Assembly: GCF_014697105.1 (NCBI RefSeq)
Contig: NZ_JACJRF010000037.1
Span: 1 to 53,850 of the forward strand
Direction: 5' to 3'
Origin: Anabaena subtropica FACHB-260
Lineage (GTDB): Bacteria; Cyanobacteriota; Cyanobacteriia; Cyanobacteriales; Nostocaceae
Length of the DNA: 53,850 nt
In this document: positions 24,460 to 33,049 of the stretch, piece by piece
Layout: every line of letters starts with the position of its first letter
Numbering within the stretch: position 1 is the first letter of the stretch
Made by a program: the position numbers and the translations under genes
The notes under the pieces: generated by a model
Databases searched by the model: none
Seen by the model: only the letters and a program-made list of their open reading frames with translations
Told to the model about the DNA's origin: nothing

Positions 24460-26172
24460 ATGCCAACAAATAAGCCACGAGACGTTCAAGTCCTACCAAT
24501 TGGTACAAATACTACAGTACTGCGATCGCGCAGTTGGACAAGACTGAGATTTGAAATTGAGTATGCTTTAGCCAAAGGAACGACGGCAAATTCCTATCTT
24601 ATCCAAGGTGATAAGCTGGCTTTGATCGACCCTCCAGGGGAAACTTTCACCCAAATTTACCTGGATGCGTTGCAACAAAGGCTGGATGTCAAAACTATCG
24701 ATTATGTCATCCTCGGTCACGTTAACCCCAACCGGGCGGCTACCTTAAAAGCTTTGTTGGAAATAGCACCGCAAATCACCTTTGTCTGTTCTAATCCAGG
24801 GGCGATTAATTTGCGGGGAGCCTTAGAAAACCAGGATTTACCCATTCTGATTATGCGGGGCGAGGAAACCCTCGATTTAGGCAAGGAGCATCACTTACAA
24901 TTCATCCCCACACCCAACCCCCGCTACGCCGATGAGTTGTGTACCTACGACCCCCAAACCGAAATTCTCTATACAGATAAGCTATTTGGGGCGCATATTT
25001 GCGGCGACCAAGTATTTGATGAAGGTTGGGAGACAATCAACGAAGACCGCCGCTATTATTATGATTGCTTGATGGCTCCCCATGCCAGACAAGTAGAAAC
25101 CGCCTTAGATAAACTTGCCGATTTCCCTGCACGCTTGTACGCCACTGGTCACGGCCCCTTGGTGCGTTACGGCTTAATTGAACTGACACGCGCCTACCGG
25201 GAATGGAGTCAACAACAGACCTCTGCTGACTTGACAGTAGCCTTAATTTATGCGTCAGCTTACGGAAACACGGCAACCTTAGCTCAGGCGATCGCTCGTG
25301 GTATTACCAAAGCTGGTGTCGCGGTAGAATCAATTAACTGTGAATTTGCCGACCCAGAAGAGATTCGTGCCGCAATAGAAAAATCAGCAGGCTTTGTCAT
25401 GGGTTCCCCCACCCTTGGCGGTCATGCACCTACACCAGTGCAAACAGCTTTAGGTATTGTCTTATCAACTGCCACCAATAATAAATTAGCTGGTGTGTTT
25501 GGTTCCTTTGGCTGGAGTGGTGAAGCCGTTGATTTAATTGAGGGTAAGCTCAAAGATGCAGGTTATCGATTTGGTTTTGATTCAATTCGTGTGAAATTCA
25601 AACCAAACGAAGTCACCTTGCAAATGTGCGAAGAAGCCGGAACCGACTTTGCTCAAGCATTGAAGAAAGCTAGGAAAGTGCGGACTCAAAGTGTCCCAGC
25701 CACAAATGTAGAACAAGCAGTAGGACGAATTGTTGGTTCCTTGTGCGTTGTCACAGCCAAGCAAGGCGAAGTATCTAGCGCCATGTTAGCCTCTTGGGTA
25801 GCCCAAGCCAGCTTTAATCCTCCCGGCTTAACTATCGCTGTTGCTAAAGACCGGGCGGTAGAAAAACTGACACATTCCGGTAATAAATTTGTCCTCAATG
25901 TTTTAAAAGAGGGTAATCATCTGGGGCTAATGAAACACTTCCTCAAACCCTTTGGCCCAGCGCAAGACAGGTTTGCTGATGTGGCGACAGCAGAAGCTGA
26001 AAACGGCAGTCCCGTACTCAAAGACGCTCTGGCATATTTGGAATGTTCAGTACAAAACCGAATGGAATCAGGCGACCACTGGCTAGTTTATGCAACGGTA
26101 GAGAATGGCAAAGTTCTAAATCAGGACGGCGTTACAGCAGTGCATCATCGCACATCAGGCAATCATTATTAA
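24460..26172 (+). CDS. flv1: Class C flavodiiron protein, Flv1 type (substituted diiron ligands)
   Basis: 570 residues with the same three-domain order as its neighbour. The diiron motif reads GHVNPNRAA where the partner has HTEPDHSG; the next ligands also differ (NPRYADEL, TDKLFGAH), while TGHGPLV is kept. These substitutions are the known mark of Flv1/Flv2-type subunits. The protein therefore probably works only as a heterodimer with Flv3. It starts 118 bp after flv3, and co-transcription is likely. Confidence 0.88.
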   Translation: MPTNKPRDVQVLPIGTNTTVLRSRSWTRLRFEIEYALAKGTTANSYLIQGDKLALIDPPGETFTQIYLDALQQRLDVKTIDYVILGHVNPNRAATLKALLEIAPQITFVCSNPGAINLRGALENQDLPILIMRGEETLDLGKEHHLQFIPTPNPRYADELCTYDPQTEILYTDKLFGAHICGDQVFDEGWETINEDRRYYYDCLMAPHARQVETALDKLADFPARLYATGHGPLVRYGLIELTRAYREWSQQQTSADLTVALIYASAYGNTATLAQAIARGITKAGVAVESINCEFADPEEIRAAIEKSAGFVMGSPTLGGHAPTPVQTALGIVLSTATNNKLAGVFGSFGWSGEAVDLIEGKLKDAGYRFGFDSIRVKFKPNEVTLQMCEEAGTDFAQALKKARKVRTQSVPATNVEQAVGRIVGSLCVVTAKQGEVSSAMLASWVAQASFNPPGLTIAVAKDRAVEKLTHSGNKFVLNVLKEGNHLGLMKHFLKPFGPAQDRFADVATAEAENGSPVLKDALAYLECSVQNRMESGDHWLVYATVENGKVLNQDGVTAVHHRTSGNHY

Positions 26173-26309
26173 ACAATTCACGGAAAATTACCAATAACCC
26201 TATCCTGCTTTTACCAGCCTAAAATTCCTCTTGACCGCATTTGGTTAGAGTTGGGCGTGGGGTATTTGGATTGTAGGCAATTTTAGGAAGAGTTTGAAAG
26301 ACATTTTAC

Positions 26310-26338
26310 TTGGCGATGTCAAGTATGTATGTTATTAT
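26310..26338 (+). promoter_or_regulatory. Putative plus-strand promoter facing the 46-residue ORF tail
   Basis: TTGGCG and TATTAT with a 17-base spacing. Transcription would start near 26345, inside the left arm of the palindrome, and run antisense to the small minus-strand ORF. Sequence match only. Confidence 0.35.
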
Positions 26339-26341
26339 TGG

Positions 26342-26377
26342 TTTGTAAGTAACTTACAAGACTGAGTTACTTACAAA
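26342..26377. promoter_or_regulatory. 13-bp-arm inverted repeat, candidate operator
   Basis: TTTGTAAGTAACT (26342-26354) and AGTTACTTACAAA (26365-26377) are perfect inverted arms around 10 bases. The left half is itself palindromic (TTGTAAGT-A-ACTTACAA). Three overlapping GTAAGT/ACTTAC half-sites next to a promoter-like pair suggest a regulator binding site; an RNA hairpin is the alternative. Confidence 0.5.
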
Positions 26378-26391
26378 ATGATAAAAACTCT

Positions 26392-26413
26392 AAATTAGAT
26401 GGTGGTCTAATTT
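26392..26413 (-). terminator. Candidate terminator of the 46-residue ORF
   Basis: Read on the minus strand: AAATTAGA, loop CCACCA, TCTAATTT, then AGAGTTTTTA. The 8-bp stem is AT-rich, but its place 20 bases after the stop codon and the T-run fit a terminator. Confidence 0.5.
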
Positions 26414-26432
26414 GGTAAGAGACGGCAAAAAT

Positions 26433-26573
26433 TTACTTCTTTGACAGCTTAACTTTCAAATGTGTCAATTCGATAGTTAAGTTTGTACTAGCTGCAATGG
26501 CAACCACAGGAGAAGTAATAAGCAATGCTATAAGTAACCAGCGTGTAATTGGTGAGCTGGGTCTTTTTTTCAC
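26433..26573 (-). CDS. Small exported or membrane peptide (46 residues), function unknown
   Basis: GTG (26573) to TAA encodes 46 residues. A basic start, MKKRPSSPITR, leads into WLLIALLITSPVVAIAAS, a typical signal peptide core with an AIA-A cleavage-like site, then a ~17-residue amphipathic tail (LTIELTHLKVKLSKK). AAGGAG lies 8-9 bases before the GTG, which is the main support for translation. If cleaved, the mature peptide would be about 18-20 residues and basic; if not, it is a single-span membrane peptide. A long hairpin lies 25 bases upstream of the start. Confidence 0.6.
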   Translation of the reverse strand: MKKRPSSPITRWLLIALLITSPVVAIAASTNLTIELTHLKVKLSKK

Positions 26574-26597
26574 TTTATTCTCCTTATATAATTTTAT

Positions 26598-26629
26598 AGG
26601 TGTTCTTTAAATCAAAATAAAGAACACCT
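26598..26629 (-). promoter_or_regulatory. 12-bp perfect hairpin in the leader of the 46-residue ORF
   Basis: AGGTGTTCTTTA and TAAAGAACACCT pair exactly around an 8-base loop. On the minus strand TACAAT, a good -10 match, lies just upstream (about 26642-26647). The hairpin would then form at the very 5' end of the transcript, 25 bases ahead of the start. It could stabilise the RNA or be an operator. Confidence 0.5.
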
Positions 26630-26938
26630 AAGTTCTATTGTAGCATCAAATTTCAAAATACTTAAACATAAGATATAGTATTGAGCTTGTATTTAAGCAA
26701 TATTAACGGTTTTCTTCATTGCCGACTGTTGATGTAGGTTAAGTACTTGAAATTTTAGAAATTTTAAATAACTGTTTTTAATTAATACCTGACGCACTTG
26801 AGCTAAATCCAGCGCCACTAGTTTTTCTTGCTGATGGTTATTTTAGTCCCTGGTTAGAATCATACTATTCGTAAAAATTAAGGAGATACAACCCTGACAA
26901 CAAAATTAATTTACAGTTTGTAATTAGAAATTACGGAC
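26630..26938. other. AT-rich spacer between two minus-strand genes
   Basis: About 309 bases. The left end should hold the promoter of the 46-residue ORF. I see no gene, and no clear terminator for the secreted-protein gene that ends at 26939. Confidence 0.4.
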
Positions 26939-27682
26939 TCAGCTACAGTTAATAGCTGAAGCTGATTTCACCGTTTTTAAGTCGCCAGCAAAGACAACTG
27001 TGTATTTAAAAGGTGATGATCCCGAACAGTTCATGTGATTCTTATCAGGACGGCGAGGAGACCACCAGGAATCTGCTTGCACAGTCAGATTTGTGCCATT
27101 CCATGACAAACCAGTAACAAGTAACGAGTTACTTTTACCATCACTAGGCTTTTTAGCAGATAAATAACTTGCCGAGGTAACATTACCATTGCTGGGATTA
27201 ATTCTAGCGATAACGGCTACTTTTGCACCGCCACCACTACCGTAGCTACTTAGCCAACGTCCACTAGCAAAGCGACGAAAATCATTACCAGTCTGAGTAC
27301 CAGTGGAAGTAAACACACCATACAGGTTGCTTCCCCCATCCCAGTACAGTCCGTACCCTGTACCATCGTCCCCTGTCGTTTCATAGTCACTACGACACCA
27401 TGTTTTGACTCCATTATCAAAACGAACGATGCGTGGGTCTTTGTTCTTAGATGATACCTGCTGATAACCGATGTAGATGGTGGTGAGTCCAATCACCACT
27501 TTAGGGCCATTTTTAGCCTTGATAGTTGCTTCACTATCATTGCAAGTGAATGTTACAGCATTACGAACAGATGATTTAATTGTAGTTTGGGCGATCGCTG
27601 AAGGAGTAACTAAATCAGCTGAGAAGACTGCTGCTAAAGACAAAAAAGCCAGATACTTTGGCAATTGGCGATATTTAATCAT
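26939..27682 (-). CDS. Secreted beta-rich protein of unknown function
   Basis: 247 residues. A Sec signal peptide is clear: KYRQLPKYLAFLSLAAVFSA followed by a cleavage-like site at AIAQ (about residue 31). The mature part is rich in Gly, Ser, Thr and aromatic residues, has four cysteines (FTCND, TWCRSD, HMNCSG and a final INCS) that could form two disulfides, and repeats of beta-type patterns. No enzyme motif is visible. It probably acts outside the cytoplasm. Confidence 0.65.
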   Translation of the reverse strand: MIKYRQLPKYLAFLSLAAVFSADLVTPSAIAQTTIKSSVRNAVTFTCNDSEATIKAKNGPKVVIGLTTIYIGYQQVSSKNKDPRIVRFDNGVKTWCRSDYETTGDDGTGYGLYWDGGSNLYGVFTSTGTQTGNDFRRFASGRWLSSYGSGGGAKVAVIARINPSNGNVTSASYLSAKKPSDGKSNSLLVTGLSWNGTNLTVQADSWWSPRRPDKNHMNCSGSSPFKYTVVFAGDLKTVKSASAINCS

Positions 27683-28149
27683 TTAACCTGTCCTAATTAT
27701 TTTCAAAAAAGAATCATAAGAGTCAGGAGCCATAAGTGAACAGATAGTCTATCGCCGCAGGCTATCCTGAATCTTATGGTTTTACAGTGTAAAACAACAC
27801 CTTAACACGATTTTCATAAAAGGCAACCTTTTTTATAAATTGTTTTACTTGTATTGCTATACAAGCTTTTTAAAAGGCTTATATATAATCTTACATAGTA
27901 TTTACACTTAAAAAGTTCACAGATTATATTTAAGTGTTGTTAGGGTTGTCTCCGTAATTTATTCCCAAGAAACCCTACTTTGTCATAGTTTTTTACCATT
28001 GACACAATCAAATCAAATACGGTAGTATTGTATGCTGTTCAAAGATTTATGCAAGCTAAACTAGGCTAGAGTTTTATCAATAACTTTCGTGGCTGATATT
28101 CTCTAAAAAGCCTAGCAGCCATTTTTTGTTGTTTATTAACGAGGTGAAT
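27683..28149. other. Divergent spacer with a nested hairpin
   Basis: It lies between the secreted-protein gene (minus) and the 54-residue basic protein gene (plus), so both promoters should be here. A nested inverted repeat is at 27730-27779. The rest is AT-rich and I see no gene. Confidence 0.45.
27730..27779. repeat. Nested inverted repeat upstream of the secreted-protein gene
   Basis: Outer arms CCATAAG/CTTATGG and inner arms GATAG/CTATC around a GC-rich centre (TCTATCGCCGCAGG). It may be a dispersed repeat or a leader structure of the minus-strand gene 48 bases away. Confidence 0.45.
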
Positions 28150-28314
28150 ATGGCAAAGCGCCGTAACCCGAAAAAAGAAAAGGCGCTACGGAACCAGGCA
28201 TACGCCAGAAAGTTTCGTAAACGGACTACAACAGGAAGAATGCAAAGAAGGTTCCAACAAAGAACACCTAAGAGTGAGGAAGAAGAAGGCGCAGCAGCAG
28301 TTGACGCTGAATAA
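28150..28314 (+). CDS. Small very basic protein (54 residues), probably nucleic-acid or ribosome associated
   Basis: The start ATG 28150 has GAGGTG 3-4 bases upstream; the longer frame from 28126 uses a TTG without a site. The sequence starts MAKRRNPKKEKALRNQAYAR and continues with FRKRTTTGRMQRRFQQRT, then an acidic tail (SEEEEGAAAVDAE). Strong positive charge suggests RNA or DNA binding. It looks conserved in cyanobacteria from memory, with no function known to me. A very strong terminator follows. Confidence 0.72.
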   Translation: MAKRRNPKKEKALRNQAYARKFRKRTTTGRMQRRFQQRTPKSEEEEGAAAVDAE

Positions 28315-28356
28315 TTTGCCTATTCAGAATGTGATTCTTTAAGTGTTTTATTTTTT

Positions 28357-28386
28357 AGGGTGTACATCTGTACACCCTTGTTTTTT
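28357..28386 (+). terminator. Strong intrinsic terminator of the 54-residue protein gene
   Basis: AGGGTGTACA and TGTACACCCT form a perfect 10-bp stem with a TC loop, then TG and a run of six T. Confidence 0.9.
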
Positions 28387-28449
28387 GTCAATAGTCAACA
28401 GTCCATAGTCAAAAGTTCTTCTCCCCTACTGCTTCCCAGTCTCTATTCC

Positions 28450-29835
28450 TTACTCTCCAATTTGCTCACGCGCAGTAGCGAGGGCTTTACTGATTTGAGC
28501 AAAACCAGTGCCACCATAACTATTACGGGCAGATACAACTTGATGAGGGGCGATCGCTTCATAAATATCGGCTGCAAATGCTGGATGTATTTGTTGCCAT
28601 TCTTCTAAGGTTAAATCTTTTAAAAGTTTGCCAGCAGCAATACTGGTTTTGACTACTTTACCCACGAGATTATATGCTTCCCGGAAGGGAATACCCCTAG
28701 CTGCTAGATAATCTGCCACATCGGTGGCGTTAGAGAAGTCTTGTGTAACAGCTTCCGCTAGGCGCTGAGTCCGAAATTCTAGACCTTCCCGCAGCAAAAT
28801 AGTCATAGCTTCTAGACAAGCTTTAACAGTGTTAACGCTATCAAATAAGCCTTCTTTGTCTTCTTGCAGGTCTTTGTTATATGCCAAGGGTAATCCCTTC
28901 ATAATTACCAACATGGCCTGGAGATGACCGAATACGCGCCCAGTTTTTCCCCTGACTAATTCCGGTACATCAGGGTTTTTCTTTTGAGGCATGATACTGG
29001 AACCTGTGGCACAGCTATCTTTGAGAGTAATAAAGCGAAATTCCTCTGAAGCCCACAGAATAATTTCCTCAGAAAGACGGCTGAGGTGAACCATAATCAA
29101 ACTAGCCGCACACAAAAATTCAATAGCAAAGTCGCGATCGCTCACTCCATCCAAGCTATTCTCGTAAATACGCTCAAAATTTAACAATTCGGCTGTGTAG
29201 TGGCGGTCAATGGGAAAAGTAGTACCAGCCAAAGCACCACAGCCTAAGGGCGAAATATTCACCCGGCGATAAACATCACCCAATCGTTCCCAGTCTCGTT
29301 GTGTCATTTGCAAGTAAGCCAACAGATGATGAGCTAAACTTACAGGTTGGGCGCGTTGCAGGTGAGTATAACCGGGAATTAAAGTTTCTACATTTTGTTC
29401 TGCTATATCTAATAAGACTCGTTGAAATTCCCGCAGGTGGTTTTTGATTTGCAAGATTTGGTCACGTAGGTAAAGCCTAGTATCTGTACCAACTTGGTCA
29501 TTACGCGATCGCGCTGTGTGGAGTTTTTTGCCTACATCCCCGACAATCTCTGTTAACCGCCGTTCTACTGCAAAATGTACATCTTCCGCATCAATTCCTG
29601 GCTGAAATTGACCTTGGCGGTATTCTTGGCGAATTTGTTCTAAACCTGTAACTAGTTGTTCTCCTTCTTCAGGTGAAATAATCCCCGTATGCGCCAACAT
29701 TTTGGCATGAGCTTGAGAACCTGTGAGGTCGTATTCTATTAATTCTATGTCAAAACCTATACTGGCATTAAAACGAGCGATCGCTGGATGTAGCGCAGAT
29801 TCAAATCGCTGACTCCAAGTTTGTTTTTCGGTCAT
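28450..29835 (-). CDS. argH: Argininosuccinate lyase ArgH
   Basis: The 461-residue fumarase/aspartase-superfamily enzyme splits argininosuccinate to arginine and fumarate, the last arginine step, in the cytoplasm. Seen: the signature [33 protein letters not shown], and a [11 protein letters not shown]-terminal block. Length is standard. Arginine is a substrate of the cyanophycin synthetase encoded 6 kb away. Confidence 0.96.
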   Translation of the reverse strand: MTEKQTWSQRFESALHPAIARFNASIGFDIELIEYDLTGSQAHAKMLAHTGIISPEEGEQLVTGLEQIRQEYRQGQFQPGIDAEDVHFAVERRLTEIVGDVGKKLHTARSRNDQVGTDTRLYLRDQILQIKNHLREFQRVLLDIAEQNVETLIPGYTHLQRAQPVSLAHHLLAYLQMTQRDWERLGDVYRRVNISPLGCGALAGTTFPIDRHYTAELLNFERIYENSLDGVSDRDFAIEFLCAASLIMVHLSRLSEEIILWASEEFRFITLKDSCATGSSIMPQKKNPDVPELVRGKTGRVFGHLQAMLVIMKGLPLAYNKDLQEDKEGLFDSVNTVKACLEAMTILLREGLEFRTQRLAEAVTQDFSNATDVADYLAARGIPFREAYNLVGKVVKTSIAAGKLLKDLTLEEWQQIHPAFAADIYEAIAPHQVVSARNSYGGTGFAQISKALATAREQIGE

Positions 29836-30002
29836 AAATACAAGGTTACTGGGGAGTGAAGAATTTTAGATTTTGGATTTTGGATTGAACAATCTAAAAT
29901 TTAAAATCGCAAATCCAAAATTCAAGGGGGGCGGGGACTGGGTAATTTTCCTTAGGCTCTAGCCCCTAATCCCTACTCCTTACTTCCTACACCCCATACT
30001 TG

Positions 30003-30209
30003 TCAACCGTACTTAGTCAGGTTACGGAACATATAACCAATAACTACACCAATCAACAGCGCCCAGATTTGTCCTGTCTGGACAAAATTATGCCAAACTT
30101 TCTGCATCTGACCAACAACGTTAGGATCGGTAATATTTACTGCCACTACAGTTAAATTTATAGGTAGATCCCCAATAGTCTGAGAGATTAAATCACTAAA
30201 GTAGTTCAT
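30003..30209 (-). CDS. Small membrane protein, function unknown
   Basis: 68 residues, starting MNYFSDLISQTIGDLPINLT. A single membrane span near the C-terminus (IWALLIGVVIGYMF) is followed by RNLTKYG. The amphipathic N-terminal half and central helix (GQMQKVWHNFVQ) are polar. It resembles short cyanobacterial hypotheticals. It lies in the argH-larB interval, transcribed in the same direction. Confidence 0.6.
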   Translation of the reverse strand: MNYFSDLISQTIGDLPINLTVVAVNITDPNVVGQMQKVWHNFVQTGQIWALLIGVVIGYMFRNLTKYG

Positions 30210-30315
30210 CTTAGGTAATTGATTAAGTTAGAAGCTAGAGGTATTGAATTCTTTATGAATTCCTCTACATCCCTAGTTTCTGTATTTACCTTGATGTGAT
30301 AACTCAAGATCCCAG

Positions 30316-31116
30316 TTATGCCAACCGCAATTTCTCTGCTGTTCGCAAAATTTGCCCAGCCAACACAGCCGCACCAAAACCATTATCTATATTGACTACT
30401 CCTACTCCCGCAGCACATGAATTAAGCATTGTCAATAGAGGTGCTAAACCGCCAAAACTAGCGCCATAACCCACACTAGTAGGTACAGCAATTACAGGAC
30501 AATTAGCCAAGCCAGCCACGACGCTGGGTAAAGCGCCTTCCATCCCAGCTACAACAATCAACACTGATGCTGATTCAATTAAATGACGATTACTCAGCAA
30601 ACGGTGAATCCCCGCAACACCCACATCCCAGAGACGCTGTACACGAAAACCAGACAGTTCAGCTGTTACGGCTGCTTCTTCAGCTACAGGTAAATCAGCA
30701 GTCCCAGCAGAAAGAATACTAATGACGCCCTCAAACTTTGCTTCGATAGTAGGGGGAGTAATAGCACAAATTCGCGCCAATTCGTAGTATCGTAAATCTC
30801 TAATTTTTGGTTGCAATAGGCTATAAACACTTGGTTCAATGCGAGTAGCCATAACTACCGGATTGCGCTGACGCATCACCTCCATGATTTGAGCAATTTG
30901 TTCTGGTGTTTTACCAGGCCCCCAAATCACTTCTGGGAAACCAGTTCTGAGATGACGGTGATGATCAATTTTGGCAAATTCACCCACAGGTTCATAGGCT
31001 AAATCTTTGAGGGAGTCTAATGCCACATCTGGGGTAACTTTACCATTAGCGACAGCCTCTAAGAGCGATCGCAAAGCTTCGGGTTGAGTCACAGCAATTT
31101 TGGGGAGTAGGGACAA
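30316..31116 (-). CDS. larB: LarB-type nickel-pincer nucleotide biosynthesis carboxylase
   Basis: Up to 266 residues from a TTG start (GTG 31092 is an alternative). The N-terminal half has AKIDHHRHLRTGFPEVIWG and the C-terminal half is AIR-carboxylase (PurE)-like: VAGMEGALPSVVAGL and PTSVGYGASFGG. LarB carboxylates and hydrolyses NaAD as the first step of the cofactor of lactate racemase. LarC and LarE are not in the window, so the pathway role is inferred from the family. Confidence 0.87.
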   Translation of the reverse strand: MSLLPKIAVTQPEALRSLLEAVANGKVTPDVALDSLKDLAYEPVGEFAKIDHHRHLRTGFPEVIWGPGKTPEQIAQIMEVMRQRNPVVMATRIEPSVYSLLQPKIRDLRYYELARICAITPPTIEAKFEGVISILSAGTADLPVAEEAAVTAELSGFRVQRLWDVGVAGIHRLLSNRHLIESASVLIVVAGMEGALPSVVAGLANCPVIAVPTSVGYGASFGGLAPLLTMLNSCAAGVGVVNIDNGFGAAVLAGQILRTAEKLRLA

Positions 31117-31167
31117 ATGAATTCAAAATTCAAAACTAAGGAATTTCTAGGGACTAATGACCAATAA

Positions 31168-32955
31168 CTATTCAACCATTTTGATTTCATACAAATTCCA
31201 GAATGCGCCGCCTAGTGCAGAAAATCTGATACCTTCAAAGCGATCGCGTACTGCTGATAATGAATAGGGATTTACCAAATAAATAAATGGTAAATTTTCC
31301 TGAGTTATTTTTTGAGTTTCAGCATAAATTGCTTTGCGTTTAGTTTCGTCCAACTCTCTAGCAGCTTGAATGTATAATTGACCAATTTTCGCTTCCCAAG
31401 GTGCTACTTCCCAACCTTCAATTGGCTTTTGCCCTGCTTGGGGCTTCTGATTAAACATATGTAACCCGCCTTCAGGATTCCATACATTAGCACCATCATT
31501 GGGTTCTAAACCTCCAGTTAAACCAAGCATCGAAACGTCCCAATCCAAGGTGTTAGCCAGCTTATCTGTGTAAGTATTCCATGCCAAGGGTGTAAAATCG
31601 ACTTGAATACCGATTCTGCTTAAGTCTTGGGTGATTTGCGAACCGATAGCCTCACGAATCTTGTTTCCAGCATTCGTCAGCAGCGTAAACCGGACTCGAT
31701 TTCCTTCAGAGTCTAATAACTGATTTTGAGTATTGTACTTAAAGCCAGCTTTTAACAGTAATTGCTTGGCTTTTTCTGAATTATAATCGTAAACCTTTAA
31801 TCCTTCTTCCGGCGAAAGATAATAAGGACTTTGGACAGAAATGGGTGAATTTTGCGTTTGACCCAAACCACGATAAGTATTATTAATCATAGTCTGTCTG
31901 TCAATCGCATAAGCTACTGCTTGGCGAAATTCTAAAGTATTAAACCAACGAGATTTTATCGGATCAACTAGTGGTTTACCATTTCTTCTACCCTTGTTTA
32001 AATTAAATACTATAAAAGTCGTACCAGCAGCCGGCCCACCATTATATATCTTGAAATTACCTTGTTTTTCTTGTACTTTCAGCAGAGAAAAGTAGTCTGG
32101 GGTGACACCAATACTATCCAACCCACCGGAACGAAATTGTAGTAACGCAGTATCTGTGGATTCGACAATTTGCCATACTAATCGTTCAATATAAGGTTGG
32201 GCTTCTCCTTTGGGACTTTTACGCCAATAATAAGGGTTGCGTCGGAAAACTACACGCTCACTGGTGTCATAACGCTCTAATTTGTACAATCCATTAACGA
32301 CGATTTGATCTGGCGGTGTATCTACTCCCCATTTTTGGAGAAACGTCGGCTTACCCTCAGCATCTTTGGTTTGTATTGATTCTCTCAGTGCATGAGCTGG
32401 TAAAATCGCAGCCCCTGTAGAACTCCGCAAAAAAGGAGCAAATGGTTCTGGAACAGCAAACTCAACCCGACGGTTATCAACTTTTCTAACAGTTGGCAGT
32501 TTTCGACTTTCACCAACCCTCATAATATCTCTGATATCTGTAGGAATGGCTTCGTTGAAGTAAATGTCATTATAAGTAAAGACAACATCATCTACAGTTA
32601 ACGGTTGTCCATCAGACCACTTTAAACCGTCGCGGAGAGTAAAAACAATTTTTAATTTGTCATCAGAAATTTCCCAAGACTCCGCTAAGGCTGGCTCAAC
32701 TTCACCAGTATCATAATTTTCGGTAATTAGCCCTTCATAAATCAAACCAAAAACATTAGGTGATTCTGAACTTAGAGGGTAGTTAAACGTTTTAGGATCA
32801 CTAAGAATACTAGTTACTAATTGAGGTACTTGAGTAGCCGAACTTCTAAAGTTAGCTGGATTACAAGCTGCAACTGTAACTGCTGTGAAGGCAGATAGAA
32901 TTATGAGTATCCAAAAACGTTTAATTAAGGAAATGAGATTATTTGTATATTGCAT
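31168..32955 (-). CDS. ABC transporter substrate-binding lipoprotein, peptide/nickel family (family 5)
   Basis: 595 residues. A lipoprotein signal ends TAVTVAAC (Cys31). The mature protein has SBP_bac_5 features: FNYPLSSESPNVFGLIYEGL, DGLKWSDGQPLTVDDVVFTY, and a long C-terminal lobe ending LYEIKMVE. It captures an oligopeptide or similar ligand in the periplasm for an ABC importer. No permease or ATPase gene is adjacent. Confidence 0.88.
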   Translation of the reverse strand: MQYTNNLISLIKRFWILIILSAFTAVTVAACNPANFRSSATQVPQLVTSILSDPKTFNYPLSSESPNVFGLIYEGLITENYDTGEVEPALAESWEISDDKLKIVFTLRDGLKWSDGQPLTVDDVVFTYNDIYFNEAIPTDIRDIMRVGESRKLPTVRKVDNRRVEFAVPEPFAPFLRSSTGAAILPAHALRESIQTKDAEGKPTFLQKWGVDTPPDQIVVNGLYKLERYDTSERVVFRRNPYYWRKSPKGEAQPYIERLVWQIVESTDTALLQFRSGGLDSIGVTPDYFSLLKVQEKQGNFKIYNGGPAAGTTFIVFNLNKGRRNGKPLVDPIKSRWFNTLEFRQAVAYAIDRQTMINNTYRGLGQTQNSPISVQSPYYLSPEEGLKVYDYNSEKAKQLLLKAGFKYNTQNQLLDSEGNRVRFTLLTNAGNKIREAIGSQITQDLSRIGIQVDFTPLAWNTYTDKLANTLDWDVSMLGLTGGLEPNDGANVWNPEGGLHMFNQKPQAGQKPIEGWEVAPWEAKIGQLYIQAARELDETKRKAIYAETQKITQENLPFIYLVNPYSLSAVRDRFEGIRFSALGGAFWNLYEIKMVE

Positions 32956-33049
32956 AAATTTAGATGCACTAATTGTTGAATTAATGTTTCATTGATTTTG
33001 TAATTATTTCTTCGTTTACTATCCTCAAATTGTTAGTTAATTAACTAAC

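Larger units (their letters stand above)
26173..26432. other. Spacer after flv1 with a putative promoter and palindromes
   Basis: About 260 bases. The left part shows nothing notable. The right part holds a plus-strand promoter-like pair and two inverted repeats listed separately. No terminator for flv1 was recognised. Confidence 0.5.

Noticed and set aside
22617-26172. Heterocyst-specific flv3B/flv1B assignment
   Set aside because: Direct adjacency suggests it, but recalled linkage to argH and cphBA favours the vegetative pair; left undecided in the symbols.
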